From Ophiura sarsii (lineage: Eukaryota; Echinodermata; Ophiuroidea; Amphilepidida; Ophiuridae), in the NCBI GenBank assembly GCA_035610835.1, contig CM069445.1, forward strand, positions 79,391,465 through 79,455,464: a stretch of 64,000 nt of DNA. Direction: 5' to 3'. The notes beneath the pieces were generated by a model. It searched no databases and was not told where the DNA came from. It saw nothing but the letters and a program-made list of their open reading frames with translations. Below are positions 29,129-40,847 of the stretch, piece by piece. How positions within the stretch are numbered: position 1 is the first letter of the stretch; every line of letters begins with the position of its first letter. A program made the position numbers and the translations under genes.

Positions 29129-29850
29129 CTACGGTCTGTCTCCCTTGAACATACTAGAAATATGACTATTGTTTATGATAAAGTTTGTGCTATTACTTAA
29201 GATAACAGAAACCCATTTTTCAAACATATCGCCAACATTTTGTTTTATGGCGTATACAATTAAGTCACGTTTAATGGTATGAAACGCCTTTTTAAAATAA
29301 ATGCATTTCATGAAAACAGGTATATTTTGTTTATCTACATATCTTACATCTGCATTAATAAGACGCGTTCCCACTATGCCAGGACGTGGATTCGATGTAG
29401 GTTCAAAGCCTAATTGGAACGCGAAGTGGTTTGATACTACAGGATGTAGCATCGAGACCACCTCAATGGGGTCTGATGAAAGTCTTTGGATGGCTTAATA
29501 CTTTGAGGACAACACAGTGATAACTTGCAAGCTTCCAGGGGGTAAATACTTTTGCGCGGCAGTGTATTAAAGAAATAATACCACCGTTTTGACAGGTAGG
29601 CTTAAGGAATGAATCGGATCAGATTTAAATGCATCGTTTAATGCATCAACAACTAATTGACCTAGTTTGGACCAGAATTGATGGTAGAATTCAACCGTTA
29701 AACCGTCATAACCAGGGCTTTTAATCTTTACCATTGCTTTAAGTGAGTTAAAACAGTCATCATTATTTAGAATACCTTTGCATATACAAGAAAAACTCAT
29801 TATCAGTAACATTGACATTACTTTTATACAATTTAGAGACATATTCAACC
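29129..29850 (-). pseudogene. Tx1/L1-like LINE reverse transcriptase fragment, interrupted
   Basis: The minus strand encodes SLKAMVKIKSPGYDGLTVEF and YHQFWSKLGQLVVDALNDAF, the RT entry motif (KSPGxDGLTxEFYxxFW). After a frameshift it reads GGIISLI, then breaks. It resumes upstream of 29395 (lower coordinates) with RPGIVGTRLINADVRYVDKQ and YFKKAFHTIKRDLIVYAIKQ, related to the DFxKAFDxI motif, and ends at FKGDRP. Both ends are missing and the catalytic region is degraded, so it is inactive. Confidence 0.85.
29395..29566 (-). mobile_element. Tc1-like terminal fragment inside the LINE
   Basis: On the minus strand TA is followed by cactgccgcgcaaaagtatt and taccccctgg, a common Tc1-family end. It begins exactly where the RT reading GGIISLI stops. 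The other end is not identified, so the left boundary is approximate. Confidence 0.55.
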
Positions 29851-30840
29851 TCCTCTTTTAAAATCTCAGATTGATCCGTAGTCATATTTAACCATGTTTA
29901 CACTTGAGTATATTGATACCCTTTTGTAACTTAGCGGTTAAGTTAACTTAAGTTAACTTTCCAGTGCCCCAGTAGAAACACGCTCATACCAACACATGGT
30001 TTACGTTGACAGTTGGCCACTGGCAAGCCGTCGATAAGTTAATCTAAACATCACGATTTAATTTTGCCCTATATTGTGGCAGTTTATCCATATCGACACC
30101 TTACATGTTATGTATGCATTTATGTATGCATTTGAACACACCCCAAAATTGACAGTCTTTCAAGATAATTTCTATATAATTTAATGGACGATTATATATT
30201 AAATTTCATATTACATCAACGTTATAATTTTAGAAAAAGTCTATTGATAGATTATACATTACATGCATTAGTAGCAGAGAAATCGTGCTTTATAATCACT
30301 TTCGTCCTTCCATTAGTGCATTCATGCAACTCCTCCAGCAATTGTCAAGCCACTTTTGACAGGTTTTAGTTATCGACTTCAATTAGGTGTTTAAAAGATA
30401 TTTCAAATGATCGAGAGGATGTGTTGGTTGAAATTATATAATAGTGAATATTAACACTCCGCTTACAATGCAACACCATACGCCCCTCTTCAATAATAGA
30501 ATAAGCTAACGTCTGTTCCTGTATCCATATAAAAACGGCAATGACAGTACCAGCGAGTCAGAACATTAAGGCATCGAAGATTCAAACTAAACAAAAACGG
30601 TAATACAACTGCAGTCGATTTATATTTATTTTTCTTTATTTGTTTGTATTTATATTTGATAATTTTGTTGGGGTGTTTGTTTGGTTGTTTTGCTTTGTTT
30701 GGTGTGTTTTTGTAAAATTTCATTATTAAAATTGTATTGTCGTAAAGGCCAAACACATAAAGATAAATAAAAAACATATTGTACATAGTTTTCTTATTAT
30801 TAAATCCGCATGAATATTTCATTTTCTAGGAATTTCCTTC

Positions 30841-32004
30841 ATGCTGCAACAAAACATGGCTACGGATTCCACGCAAGATGAAACTTTCTGTACGCTCTAT
30901 AATACCATTAATCTAACTAATCCTATTGTGGCGGCTGATTGGGTTATCAACACCACGGATAAGATAATCAACCTTTATATCACCCCTCTTATTTGTGCAA
31001 TGGGAATACTGGGAAACTTGGCATTCTTGTTTTCCATTTTCCGAATACGCAGAATGCAGACCAGTCTGAATGTGTTCACGAGAAATTTGGCGGTGGCCGA
31101 TGTCATCTATCTCGTCATAGTGATCTATTGGACCGCAATGGACTACACCAGATCCGAAGTGAAAAATGATTCATTACGATCAGGGTTGGAATGCGGTATT
31201 TTTGCAGTTGTAGTGCACACCTCATATTTCGCATCCTTGGGTTTCATTACAATGATCTCTATAGAGCGCTACTTGGCTGTCTGTGCACCTATCAAACATG
31301 TCGCGATGAAAAGCAAAACGCGTACTAACAAACTCGCGTGTGGGGTCTGGCTTTTCGCTCTCGTGATCGGCGCATCGTATGTCCCTCAGTTCACATTCAT
31401 GGAGCTGTGTTTGGAGTGGCCTGCGATGGAAGATTTCAACTCACTGCCGACGAGATTCCAAGCTTGCTTGCCGATTCATAAGTACGTAACAGTTTACACC
31501 GCGTTAATAACTATAGTATCATTTTTCGTGGCGCTGATTATCAATAGCACCATCTACATCCAGATTGTCTACACTCTGTCAAATCGCTCAGTGAGTAGTA
31601 CTAACCAACGAAACGATACTATCCGTAATCAGGTAACGCGCACTTTAATTATAAACGGCATATTATGTTTCATCTGCCAACTGCCTTATCGCTTAGTCAC
31701 CCTCAGTAATCTCTTGGATACTACCTCTTTATATACTTTATTCTCCAAGGAGGTTTACTATACAGTGCACAACATCGGTATCGTGTTTTTCATTCTTAAT
31801 TCTTGTATTAATCCTTATCTGTACGTCATGGGTTCTCGGCAATACCGGAATGCCATGCGCGATGCGTTTCTGTCAATATTTTGCAGGTCCTCTGTCCCCC
31901 TGGACAGTGTTGTTGACAGTACAAACGAGCCGCAAAAACAACGATCGGTACCGAGTATTAGTAGTGGCTCTACCCCAAAAGCAACGATCGGTACCGAGAT
32001 TTAG
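30841..32004 (+). CDS. Class A (rhodopsin-family) GPCR, peptide-receptor-like, single exon
   Basis: An uninterrupted 387-codon frame encodes a seven-helix receptor. Visible hallmarks are: two N-glycosylation sites in the N-terminus (N24-L-T, N37-T-T); GN in helix 1 (58-59); NLAVAD in helix 2 (82-87); the conserved Cys at the top of helix 3 (C118); ERY in place of DRY (142-144); W170 in helix 4; CQLP in helix 6 (279-282, Gln where CWLP is usual); NPYLY in helix 7 (324-328); and C348 as a possible palmitoylation site. Overall it resembles invertebrate neuropeptide/TRH/ghrelin-type receptors, but the ligand cannot be assigned. A second Met at codon 6 (30856) is an alternative start. The sequence cattttctag 10 nt before the ATG looks like a 3' splice site, so a 5' UTR intron is likely. 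The Ser/Thr-rich tail is built from a minisatellite that also contains the stop codon. The receptor lies between the two ABCC genes on the same strand. Confidence 0.94.
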   Translation: MLQQNMATDSTQDETFCTLYNTINLTNPIVAADWVINTTDKIINLYITPLICAMGILGNLAFLFSIFRIRRMQTSLNVFTRNLAVADVIYLVIVIYWTAMDYTRSEVKNDSLRSGLECGIFAVVVHTSYFASLGFITMISIERYLAVCAPIKHVAMKSKTRTNKLACGVWLFALVIGASYVPQFTFMELCLEWPAMEDFNSLPTRFQACLPIHKYVTVYTALITIVSFFVALIINSTIYIQIVYTLSNRSVSSTNQRNDTIRNQVTRTLIINGILCFICQLPYRLVTLSNLLDTTSLYTLFSKEVYYTVHNIGIVFFILNSCINPYLYVMGSRQYRNAMRDAFLSIFCRSSVPLDSVVDSTNEPQKQRSVPSISSGSTPKATIGTEI

Positions 32005-32150
32005 TAGTGGCTCTACCACAAAAAAAACACACGATCAGTTTCGAGTATTAGTAGTAGTGGCTCTACCACAAAAACAACGATCGGTACCGAGTATTAGTAG
32101 TGGCTCTACACAAAAACTTACGATCGGTACCGAGTATTAGTAGTGGCTCC
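31933..32150 (+). repeat. Five-copy minisatellite spanning the GPCR stop codon
   Basis: Copies of a unit containing acgatcggtaccgagtatta and then gtagtggctctac begin at about 31941, 31984, 32030, 32077 and 32120, with a 43-47-bp period. Copy 1 and the start of copy 2 are translated (S-I-S-S-G-S-T then T-I-G-T-E-I). A tat-to-att difference in copy 2 creates the TAG at 32002-32004. Later copies lie in the 3' UTR. Confidence 0.9.
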
Positions 32151-32152
32151 AG

Positions 32153-32377
32153 CTACACACAGAAAACACTATGTAAAAAAGTACACAAATTATGTAAAAA
32201 TTACATAATCTGTGTAAAAATAGAACTCCATAATACTATGTAAACAGTTGTGTTAAGCTTTTGCATAGGAATTTACACAAGCTTGGGTATATATTACATG
32301 TTTTATGTAAACTCTTACATAATAATTATGGAGTTCTATATTTACATAATTTTTTACATAGTGTTTTCTGTGTGTAG
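32153..32377. mobile_element. Palindromic MITE, 225 bp, perfect 28-bp TIRs
   Basis: The left end ctacacacagaaaacactat and the right end atagtgttttctgtgtgtag are exact inverses for 28 bp. Inner arms tagaactccataa and ttatggagttcta also pair. It lies 150 bp after the GPCR stop, directly after the minisatellite, so it may be in the 3' UTR. Confidence 0.85.
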
Positions 32378-32741
32378 GGGTGCAAAAAGTTATTTCCTCC
32401 TCAGGAGGATGGTTCTAAGAATCAAGATTTCCTGCATCGCTTCAAAAGTAAGAATGTTTACATAATATTATTTGTGTTATCACATAAATCAGCTTAATAT
32501 CTACGTTCTCTCTCTCGATCATGGCCACACGCATGCGGATTTGGACGCACGCACGCGTAACGCAAATATGATGCACAGTGCAGTTGTTGCCTTCACTCGC
32601 GCCCGCGTCCTTCTGTATTCATTCGCTGCTGTAAGGCAGCTTCGCCAATTTGGAAATGATCGAACTAGTATTTGTAAGCCTACTTTGGGCAGATTAAAAG
32701 TGATAACGCTTGCGTATTTCTGCGTCGTTTGTGGTATACAT

Positions 32742-33295
32742 CAGGCCTCAAATTTCGTCAATTTAGGGGCACGGCCACTTTGGCCTTAACAATAACACAT
32801 TTTGAAGGGCATCGAGGCCATGTCCTGGGGCACCAAGGCCAAACCCATATTGGAATGAAAGGGCACCAAGGCCATTTTATATTACATTATTTATACCATA
32901 ATTTCACATGTAAACTTTTCAATTGGTTTACGTAAGTGATTGACATTGTTTAAGTTTCGGGCCCAGTTTTTTGTTTGATGAGATGGATGCACAGTTAATT
33001 AGCGTTCTGGTGGATAGATGAAAACTTTACACCTTGAATGGACTGTCACATCGTCATTTTTGTAAAATTTTAAAGCACATTGCACCTTTCAAAATCGGAT
33101 TGAACTTGGAATAATTTGATCAAAGTTAAGTTTATCGGAACCCCCAACCGTGAGCCAAAAGGGCACCACGGCCACTGTTAAAAATAGGGCACGGCCATTA
33201 TGGCCGTGATTTTTTTACTGATCCGAGGGCATCGCGGCCAGATGCGAGGGCATCGCGGCAATGGCCGCGATGGCCGCGATGTAATTTGAGCCCTG
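32742..33295. mobile_element. Non-autonomous hAT element, 554 bp, perfect 8-bp TSD
   Basis: It is flanked by GTATACAT on both sides (32734-32741 and 33296-33303). The TIRs begin caggcctcaaatt (left) and cagggctcaaatt (right, inverted), which is the hAT pattern. The interior repeats 'gggcatcgaggcca / gggcaccaaggcca / gggcatcgcggcca' phrases. No transposase. Confidence 0.88.
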
Positions 33296-33303
33296 GTATA
33301 CAT

Positions 33304-35580
33304 ACTCATTAACATTGAACTAATTCGGTGGTAGATGTTCGCAGCTTGGCCTCATTCTTTCATTCTTTAGGCAATGTATCCTAATCCAAACTGGATTACA
33401 ACATATTGCACTCAGTGCTTAATTGTAATCCTTTTCGTTGTGTGCGTGTGTAGTAATAAGGGTTTCGCGTGGGAATACTGAAAAATAGTCCAGTTAACCC
33501 ATCATTGGTTCAACTATTGTTAAGGCTAATTACCGATACATCTACTGGTATTTAGTGGCCTCGGGTGGTTAAATGTTAATATTGATAGATCTATACTATA
33601 AAGACAGCTTATTGATTCATATTTTTACTTAAAAGAAGCCGATTGTGCGTCCGGGTGTCTGTGATATCATTGTTGTGTATGGCTTGCACTGTGCTCAACA
33701 TGTTCTCATCCGGTGTGGACACCTCGCCTTATATGCTATTGAGAATGAGGGATTAAGTGACCTTTTGATCTTAGCTTTGCATCATTCACACGTTACAAAC
33801 AGTGTTATTTGATACTTACACAATGCATGCGCTCCGTCAAAGGCTTGGTACACTAATAATTCCATAAACATGATGAACGTGATACGAATCAAAAAGAGGG
33901 AAAGCTAATTAAGATCGTAATATTTAACATACTTTATCATTCTTAGATAACAAATAAGATTGAGCACTTTGTTAACATGTTTTGCCGTCCTGTATGTTTT
34001 GTGATGTTAATAAAAAACATTCATACACTCTAAGTCTCTTAGTAGTAGTGTCGAACCAATCAGAAAGCATGAAACTTAAATACGCGAAGTGAATTTGAAA
34101 GTGTCTAATGCACTCCGCGTGTGTGCCGTTCAATGCGCGCACCACGCACTTTGTTCTGATTCGTTGTTCAGGCATACCGCGTTCGCCGATTATCACTAAT
34201 CTGGAGGTCAAACGTTCAGGATTTTTACTGCCGTCCTTGATAGGATTCCCGATTAAAATTTGTAAAAAGTCTGATCATGATCCTGTGATTCGTGACGGGA
34301 TATTCAAACTTGTTATTTTATTTGTAAAAACATTTATTTAATCACGACAACAATCAGATATAGTTTGGGAAACGTCCCGATTCAGCCGTTCCCAGCCGAA
34401 TTCATCCCGATTCTCCAGTTCTCAATCTGATTCTGATCTGATTTGTATCTTTCGCATGGTAAAAGACGACCGAATCTGTTCTGATTAGACTTAATCGGCA
34501 AGAAACGGCAATGACAAATTTCTCGAGAAATGCCTGTTCATCACGATAGCGTCCCGATCCCCAGGACACATTCCAGACAACACAGGACATTGTTACGATA
34601 TGGATCCGATACATCGGTCACGACATGTAGAATCGGTCACGACATGTAGTCACGATTGTAATCCGACTAGACAAAATTAGCAGAGTTTCCAGAATGTTAC
34701 GGGACACACCTAACTGTCGGTAGTGCTTGGCTCCGGACCATTCTCGGGACTCTGCTACGAACGCATACGACTACCAGTCAGCTGTAGAACGGGCGCTCTA
34801 AAACGACGGGTGTACGTAACCAAGGTAACGCACACCCGTCAATTTGCGCAATGGTTGAATTTTCGCCTGTTACCCCCAATTATCTGCATAAAAAGTAACG
34901 ATCCATCGAGTTGAAGGCAGCATAAGGTAGGCCTACCAGAACTCCTTGCGACATCCAGTTCGATGATCTAATTTAACCTTTTGACCGGTTTGCTGCGATG
35001 AGACCATCATTTTCTAGACGAGATTACACCATTTTATAGCATTTTTAGGGTAAGTTTGATAGATTTTACATTAAATATAATTCCTATAGTATTCAGAAGT
35101 GATGCCTTTGTAATGGTTATCTCTGTGATAAAAGAGTTATTTCGTTGTTTAAAATCGGGAAAATCGGCTTTTTATGAATTTTGAAAATTACTGTGACATG
35201 AGGCCGTTCCCTTGGAAACGCAGTCCCGTTCCCAGGCCCGCCCTCTATTGAAAAGTGATTTTTGTTCATATTCTGGCGGGCGACGGACTTCCGTCACTTG
35301 ATGAATCTTCGTGAAAAAATGACGGCAGTGCGTCACTAAATGATATAACGCCCTAAATTGAAACGGGGCCCGTTCTATAGCTGACTGTCTACGTTCTGAC
35401 GTTCAGACAATGATAGGACATTCCAGATCATTGAGGATAGTAGACCTAATCCGACTTTTTTGCTTTTCGTGTCGTAGCGCTATCTCAAACGGGAGCCATA
35501 ATCGGCACTGTGTGACCTCAGCATTTGGGTGTTAGCAAACTTGTTAACATGTTATAACATAGATCAAAATATGCAACGCC
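33304..35580. other. Spacer with no gene recognised
   Basis: Several short frames are present but none resembles a known protein. The region is moderately GC-richer at 34360-34830 with repeated cccgattc phrases. Confidence 0.5.
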
Positions 35581-35939
35581 ACCCCCTTTTTGGGAGGTGA
35601 GTTCAAAACACATGGCCCTATAGCAACGACGAGTCAGACCTGGATCTCTGCACATAACAGGTATGTGCCTGCACTTACAATATAATGAGCCATCTTTTCG
35701 TAATATAACTGTTAGAGAATGTGTCCATTTAAGGTTCGTACGCTAACTCAACATATTGTAAAACGAACAAATACCTACATAGCTCGGTTGTTACGACAGG
35801 CGCATCGATTACAACTATCCGTTGATGCGATCCAAGAACGAAAACAATAACACAAAACAAATGCGACGTGTTAACAAGAGACAATAAAACAAATACAGAC
35901 AAGACAAGACAAGACAAGACAAGACACGACATACATGTG

Positions 35940-36400
35940 TGAGATATTTATAACCTTATGCCATGCAATAATTTAGGAAGGGCTGCATCATTAATAAAAT
36001 CCTTTCCATTTGTTTTCCAAATTGCTTACTTGTTTTGTGTTATAGAAATAACTTTTGTCATCTTTAATTTTTGAGTCAATACTTTTTAATCTTTCAATAT
36101 CGGGTTTCCTTATTAGACAACTATTTTGGAACAAATAATACTTCGTACAATATAACACAGTTTATCACTACATGTAGATATCTAGAGTGGTTTGAAAACC
36201 CTAAAAATACATCCTTACAATCAACTTGTACACTAGTTTTTAGTGTATCATTTATCCATAATTCAACATTTTGCCAAACATATTTTACAATTGGGCATAG
36301 CCAAATATCAATAGTATATCAATAGTATAACAATAGTATATAGTAGTTCAATAGTTTCTTTCTCTAAACACAAATGGCAAACATTTGTACAAACAAGGTG
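35940..36400 (-). pseudogene. Tx1/L1-like LINE C-terminal remnant
   Basis: The minus strand reads DIWLCPIVKYVWQNVELWIN then DTLKTSVQVDCKDVFLGFSN, resembling the LINE C-terminal pattern LFWxCPxVxxFWxxVxxWL...FLG. Several stops and frameshifts follow. Its relation to the copy at 29129-29850 is unknown. Confidence 0.5.
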
Positions 36401-37437
36401 TCATATAAAAGGTAATTATTTAAGTTTAAGACTTATTTTCAGTTTTCTGAACATTTCTCTAAAATCAAAATTGAAAGATTGTTTTCTTTCTTCAAAAAGA
36501 AACACTTTCTGGAAGAACTCACGGAAAAAATAGATAATATGCTTATAAATGGCCTTAGCACTTTTTCCCTTTTGTCTACAGAAATTCCAGAAGGTGAAAA
36601 TGTAGGGAATTTTCGAAAACTAAAGAAAAAGGTAAGAAATTGCAATAATGATCCGAAAGTCCTCAAATAGGTAGAGGAAATAATTATCTTTGCTGTGGTC
36701 TCAGTATAAAAAGTATGGATATACTTGATTTTGTATTACAGATGTTTTTTCTGAAGTGATGTAGGAGCCGAGATAGCTACCTTAAAAACATGGTGTAAAA
36801 ATTAAAGCTAGATCTCTGTTAAATAAGTTCATAAGCACACAACATTCAACGGGTGTCCCAGAAAGATTTATACCGTGTTTGAAAAAAATAATATACATAT
36901 GAAAACAACATTGCAGTCAAAGTTTTATGCCTGCGATATAATGGGTAACATGTATTTTACACACTCTGTTAATTTCATCAACATATCTTTATCCGTTCTG
37001 ATATGGCATGACATTATAGAAACTCGGTGAAAACCTGTTTTTCACTTTAACGGATTTCAATTGAGCTCACACCAAACTTCAAAACGGCTTCTTATCATAT
37101 AAATCACTGAAGCAGAACAATTCTTTCACTCCATTCAATTATTGCTTCATAAAACATTACCAACAGTTAATTTCTTTTAATTTTGTAGTGGAAACCAAAA
37201 GAGGACAAAGAAATTATCTGTATATTATTTAAATTTAGCTTTGTGCTGAATATGGTCAATTGTATAATATAATGGTACAGTGTAAAACCCGAAAAAAGTG
37301 CTTCCCGTAAGACATTCCGTTACCCCTATCGTGTTGGAGCATGCGATTGGTATATAGACATGTGGGGTATAATTGTCTCCTCGATAAGACTATCGCTATT
37401 GGTAAATTAAAATCGTGTGCTAATTAGCTTTAATTAA

Positions 37438-37782
37438 AGGTAGATGTTCCGATTTTCAACTTGAAGTTTTCTATTCTACATGAAAGGTCATCCTTAAAAA
37501 AGTCGTGTTCCAAAGTTTGAGTTGCATAGCTCTAATGGTTCTTATTTTAGACGCACAAGATGCTGTGAACTGTACCCATTGAGTAGTACACAAACTATAT
37601 CGGTGGTTACCACCATTCGCGGTAATTCGACGTTATTTCATCGATTTCTCCGTAATTATACCGATTTAGGCCGTCAAATTTCAGTATGATGATGAGAAAA
37701 ATACGAGCTTTCATATGATATGAAAATCTCCGTATGTTTGAAATAATTCTGTGTTACGAAAATGTGATCGGGTCATCTACCT
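37438..37782. mobile_element. MITE, 345 bp, TTAA target duplication
   Basis: TTAA lies on both sides (37434-37437 and 37783-37786). The ends aggtagatgttccgat and (inverted) aggtagatgacccgat match. Short TIRs plus TTAA suggest a piggyBac-type non-autonomous element. Confidence 0.7.
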
Positions 37783-38768
37783 TTAACGAAAATAAAGAAC
37801 CAATGCCTAAATTTAATGCAGTATAAACTATTTTAGCAACACAACTCTATTGAATTTACGGCGAACTCACTAATGTGTGTCTTTGTTCATGAATATTTTT
37901 AAGGAAACAAACGCGAGTTCCTTGTAGGAATATGTACTGGTATTGTTTTGTCAGGTGTGCAGCTATCGTTCGTAAATCCGACGTCTTAGCATGCTGTATT
38001 CAGCTCTGTGCTAAAGTGTGACACGAAGGGACTGGATTCTCTGAATCGTCAGATAGCTATGGACGAGTTCGGGACTGACAATTGAATAATTTTAGACGAA
38101 TATTAATAGGCTTAGAACACCACGAGTCATAACAAGCCATAGGCATATGCCTTAAATTTCCATTCTAATTGCCACTGCACCATGCACTTAAAACAAAATT
38201 GGTCTAGGATCGATAAACTCTTCATTTGAATAAAATAAACAAATGAAAACGTAAGACTTAAAAATAAAAACCCTCTTCACGGTCAATTACACCAACTGAA
38301 ATATTTGCTTTTTTCTAGTTATTTGTTTACGTGTTTTGTGTTGCTTTCGTGGTCATTTGATACAAAAATGGGTGACTAAACACAAGCATTGTAGTTGGTG
38401 TATAGTTGGCTATCATGGAAAGGGATTATTTTTACGAGTGCATAAGGCAGTCTTCCTACACATGGTGCACATGATAGACGAATTACTCTAGCTTCAGTTG
38501 AGGCCCGCCCATGCAAGGACGATAACTAGGGTCGAACGGGTTGGTCCACATCTTTGAAAAGGCATACATTAGGAATGTTTGTAAATAAACATTATTTATT
38601 TTTTATTTTTTGTAAATATGTCGTTTTCTCTCCTATCCGGACTGGTCCTAATTAAGTTTAAAAACTGTTGCACACCAATAACACTAAAAATAAGTGTAAA
38701 TTCACGCACGGTGCTGTTTATATGGATATTATGCTCAGGTGAATATATCAATGTTATAATTCATGAAT

Positions 38769-39030
38769 GCTATCTACTGAAGATTGCAATATAGGATATG
38801 TTATCTGAAGATAGCAATGTAGTATATTAGAATACTATCTATTTAAGATAGCAATATAACATACGGTTTTCTACTGAAGATAGTAATGTAATATATGGGT
38901 ACTATCTACTGAAGATAGAAATGTAACGCTGGGTGTTTATCTACTGAAGAAAGCAATAATAATGGGTTATATCTAAGTGATAAATGCAATAATATATGGG
39001 TGCTATCTACTGTAGATAGCAGACATCCGA
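38769..39030 (+). repeat. Minisatellite of hairpin units
   Basis: About six copies of a 40-45-bp unit like gctatctactgaagatagca then atgtaatatatgggt. Each unit carries an inverted pair (ctatct...agatag). Confidence 0.85.
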
Positions 39031-39689
39031 GTTGTAATGGTGTGTGTGTTTCTTTGTTTGTTTGTTTATTTGCGAATTGCACTACACCTAAACCAGCTTT
39101 AAACATTTAACTAAGGCCTCCATGCAACAACAAAATATTCAGAGATTGTTGTTATTCTCCAAAAGAACTATAATATATAGATTAAAACAACAACACCCCT
39201 ATTCCATTTCCTTTGGGTACCGATGATGTTGACAAATTAGGCGTCATTATAATGATTGCAAGTATTAAATCGATTTCACTAAAAACGAGTTCCGCTAATA
39301 CCCGTCATTTCAAAGCTATAAAAAGGCAACCCATCAGTCCATTTCAATAGACTCTTTTCACTCAATAGACAACAGATAAAGCAATCGATACACAAATGAC
39401 GGTCATTTGAATGGAAAGTGATGGTACATTGGCATACGCTATAACTAATGTTATGGACTGCAGTTTTGTTTTGCTTAATTAGGGTACTTAGCACATGTTT
39501 TTAATTTACCAACAGCGGTATTTATATCGGGAGAAAAAATACTACACGGCTACATGAATCGCATGCTCCAACACGATAGGGGTAACGGAAATTATGTTAA
39601 TGAGCTACCATTTCCTCTACCATAAAGCAGTTTACCAACCCACGGTGCTTACAATTAGACAATAACAAACTCCGGTAAATGTCCCAACG

Positions 39690-39785
39690 AAAAATAAGCA
39701 AGGATATTCACCAGCGGGGACTTGAACCCTAGACTCCTGAACTCTAGGAAGGCGCCTTAACCATGTTAACAGCTGGGCCACCATC
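39690..39785 (-). repeat. tRNA-like SINE head, third family
   Basis: The minus strand has ggtggcccagctgttaacat, ggttaaggcgcc and a B box tagggttcaagtccccg. The acceptor arms do not pair. Confidence 0.55.
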
Positions 39786-40357
39786 TTGTTGATAAATTGG
39801 AATTTACCCAAAAAAATTCAAAAAGTTCATATTTTCTGTCAGAAACGTCCAATTTTAAAATTCAAATTCCTGAGAAAGCTATAATGTGCGTAGATGTTAA
39901 AATCATAACCACTTTGACAGATGACAAGGGTATTCATGGCTAAATAAATGCACCTTTTCCGGTATAAATCATGCTGGGACACTCTGTATAACGCCAAACA
40001 TTCATTATTCATGTTAATAGTTAAGTATTAAACTGTAGATAGCTATCATGCGGCAATAAGTCATAAAATGTATATTTGGCGATTATTATCAGATCGCTAC
40101 TTTGCAGTTAATGTACACAATAATAAGAAACTGAATTATATACCATTTTTATTTTAAATATTTTTATTCTTTCTTCTGTCCTTCAAATAAATTATTTAAT
40201 GTTCCACACAAACTTTAGATAATAACATCCCTTGTCAATACATGCCATAATGCATTCTGAAATATATTCTTGGATTGGAACCCATCCACAGAGAGTGTAT
40301 TACTCTAATATTAAAGTAGTTCCCAGTAAATTTACTCTGCTTTGAGGATGAATTTAT

Positions 40358-40553
40358 GGGGATCATTCATCTTACGGTCGAATTGATCATCAGAGGTTTT
40401 ACAAACATGGTTGCGATATCAGTCAAAACAAACAAGATTGGAGTATGATCATGAATGTATGGGGGGATCATTCATCTTTCGGTCGAATTGATCATCAAAC
40501 GTTTTACAAACATAGTTGCGATATCAGTCAAAACAAACAAGATTGGAGTAAAT
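40358..40553 (+). repeat. Direct duplication of a 103-bp segment
   Basis: ggggatcattcatctt, cggtcgaattgatcatca, gttgcgatatcagtcaaaac and aaacaagattggagta recur at the same spacing about 103 bp apart with few changes. Confidence 0.88.
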
Positions 40554-40847
40554 GTGGATTTAGTGTCCTTGTTTATACTTCTAAGATTTGGGTAAGCGTT
40601 GTAATAAGATCAAAGCATCCTTTACTTTCCATGGATAGAGCACCGATGCATGCAGTGGTTGGTTTGATATTACGGATATTGTTTGGCAACATTGATAATA
40701 TACATTAATATTCATCGTATATTTATTGAGAATGCATTACACTCTTACATCACGGGAACGTACGCTTATTAAACTAACATTTTGAATGTAAGTATTTTAA
40801 TGTTTTGTGCTACCAACGTTTACTGAATATACTTATAGTAGGAACCC

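Noticed and set aside
31850..32140. 96-codon frame overlapping the end of the GPCR
   Set aside because: It is a +1 shadow of the receptor tail continuing through the minisatellite.
36439..36670. 75- and 63-codon frames on opposite strands
   Set aside because: AT-rich complementary frames rich in Lys/Phe, with no recognised motif. Possibly part of the neighbouring LINE remnant, but not supportable.
36846..39975. 3.1-kb element bounded by gtgtcccag...gatttatacc inverted ends
   Set aside because: Only about 20 bp match at each end, there is no clear target duplication, and other complete elements lie inside. It is more likely two separate ends of one family.
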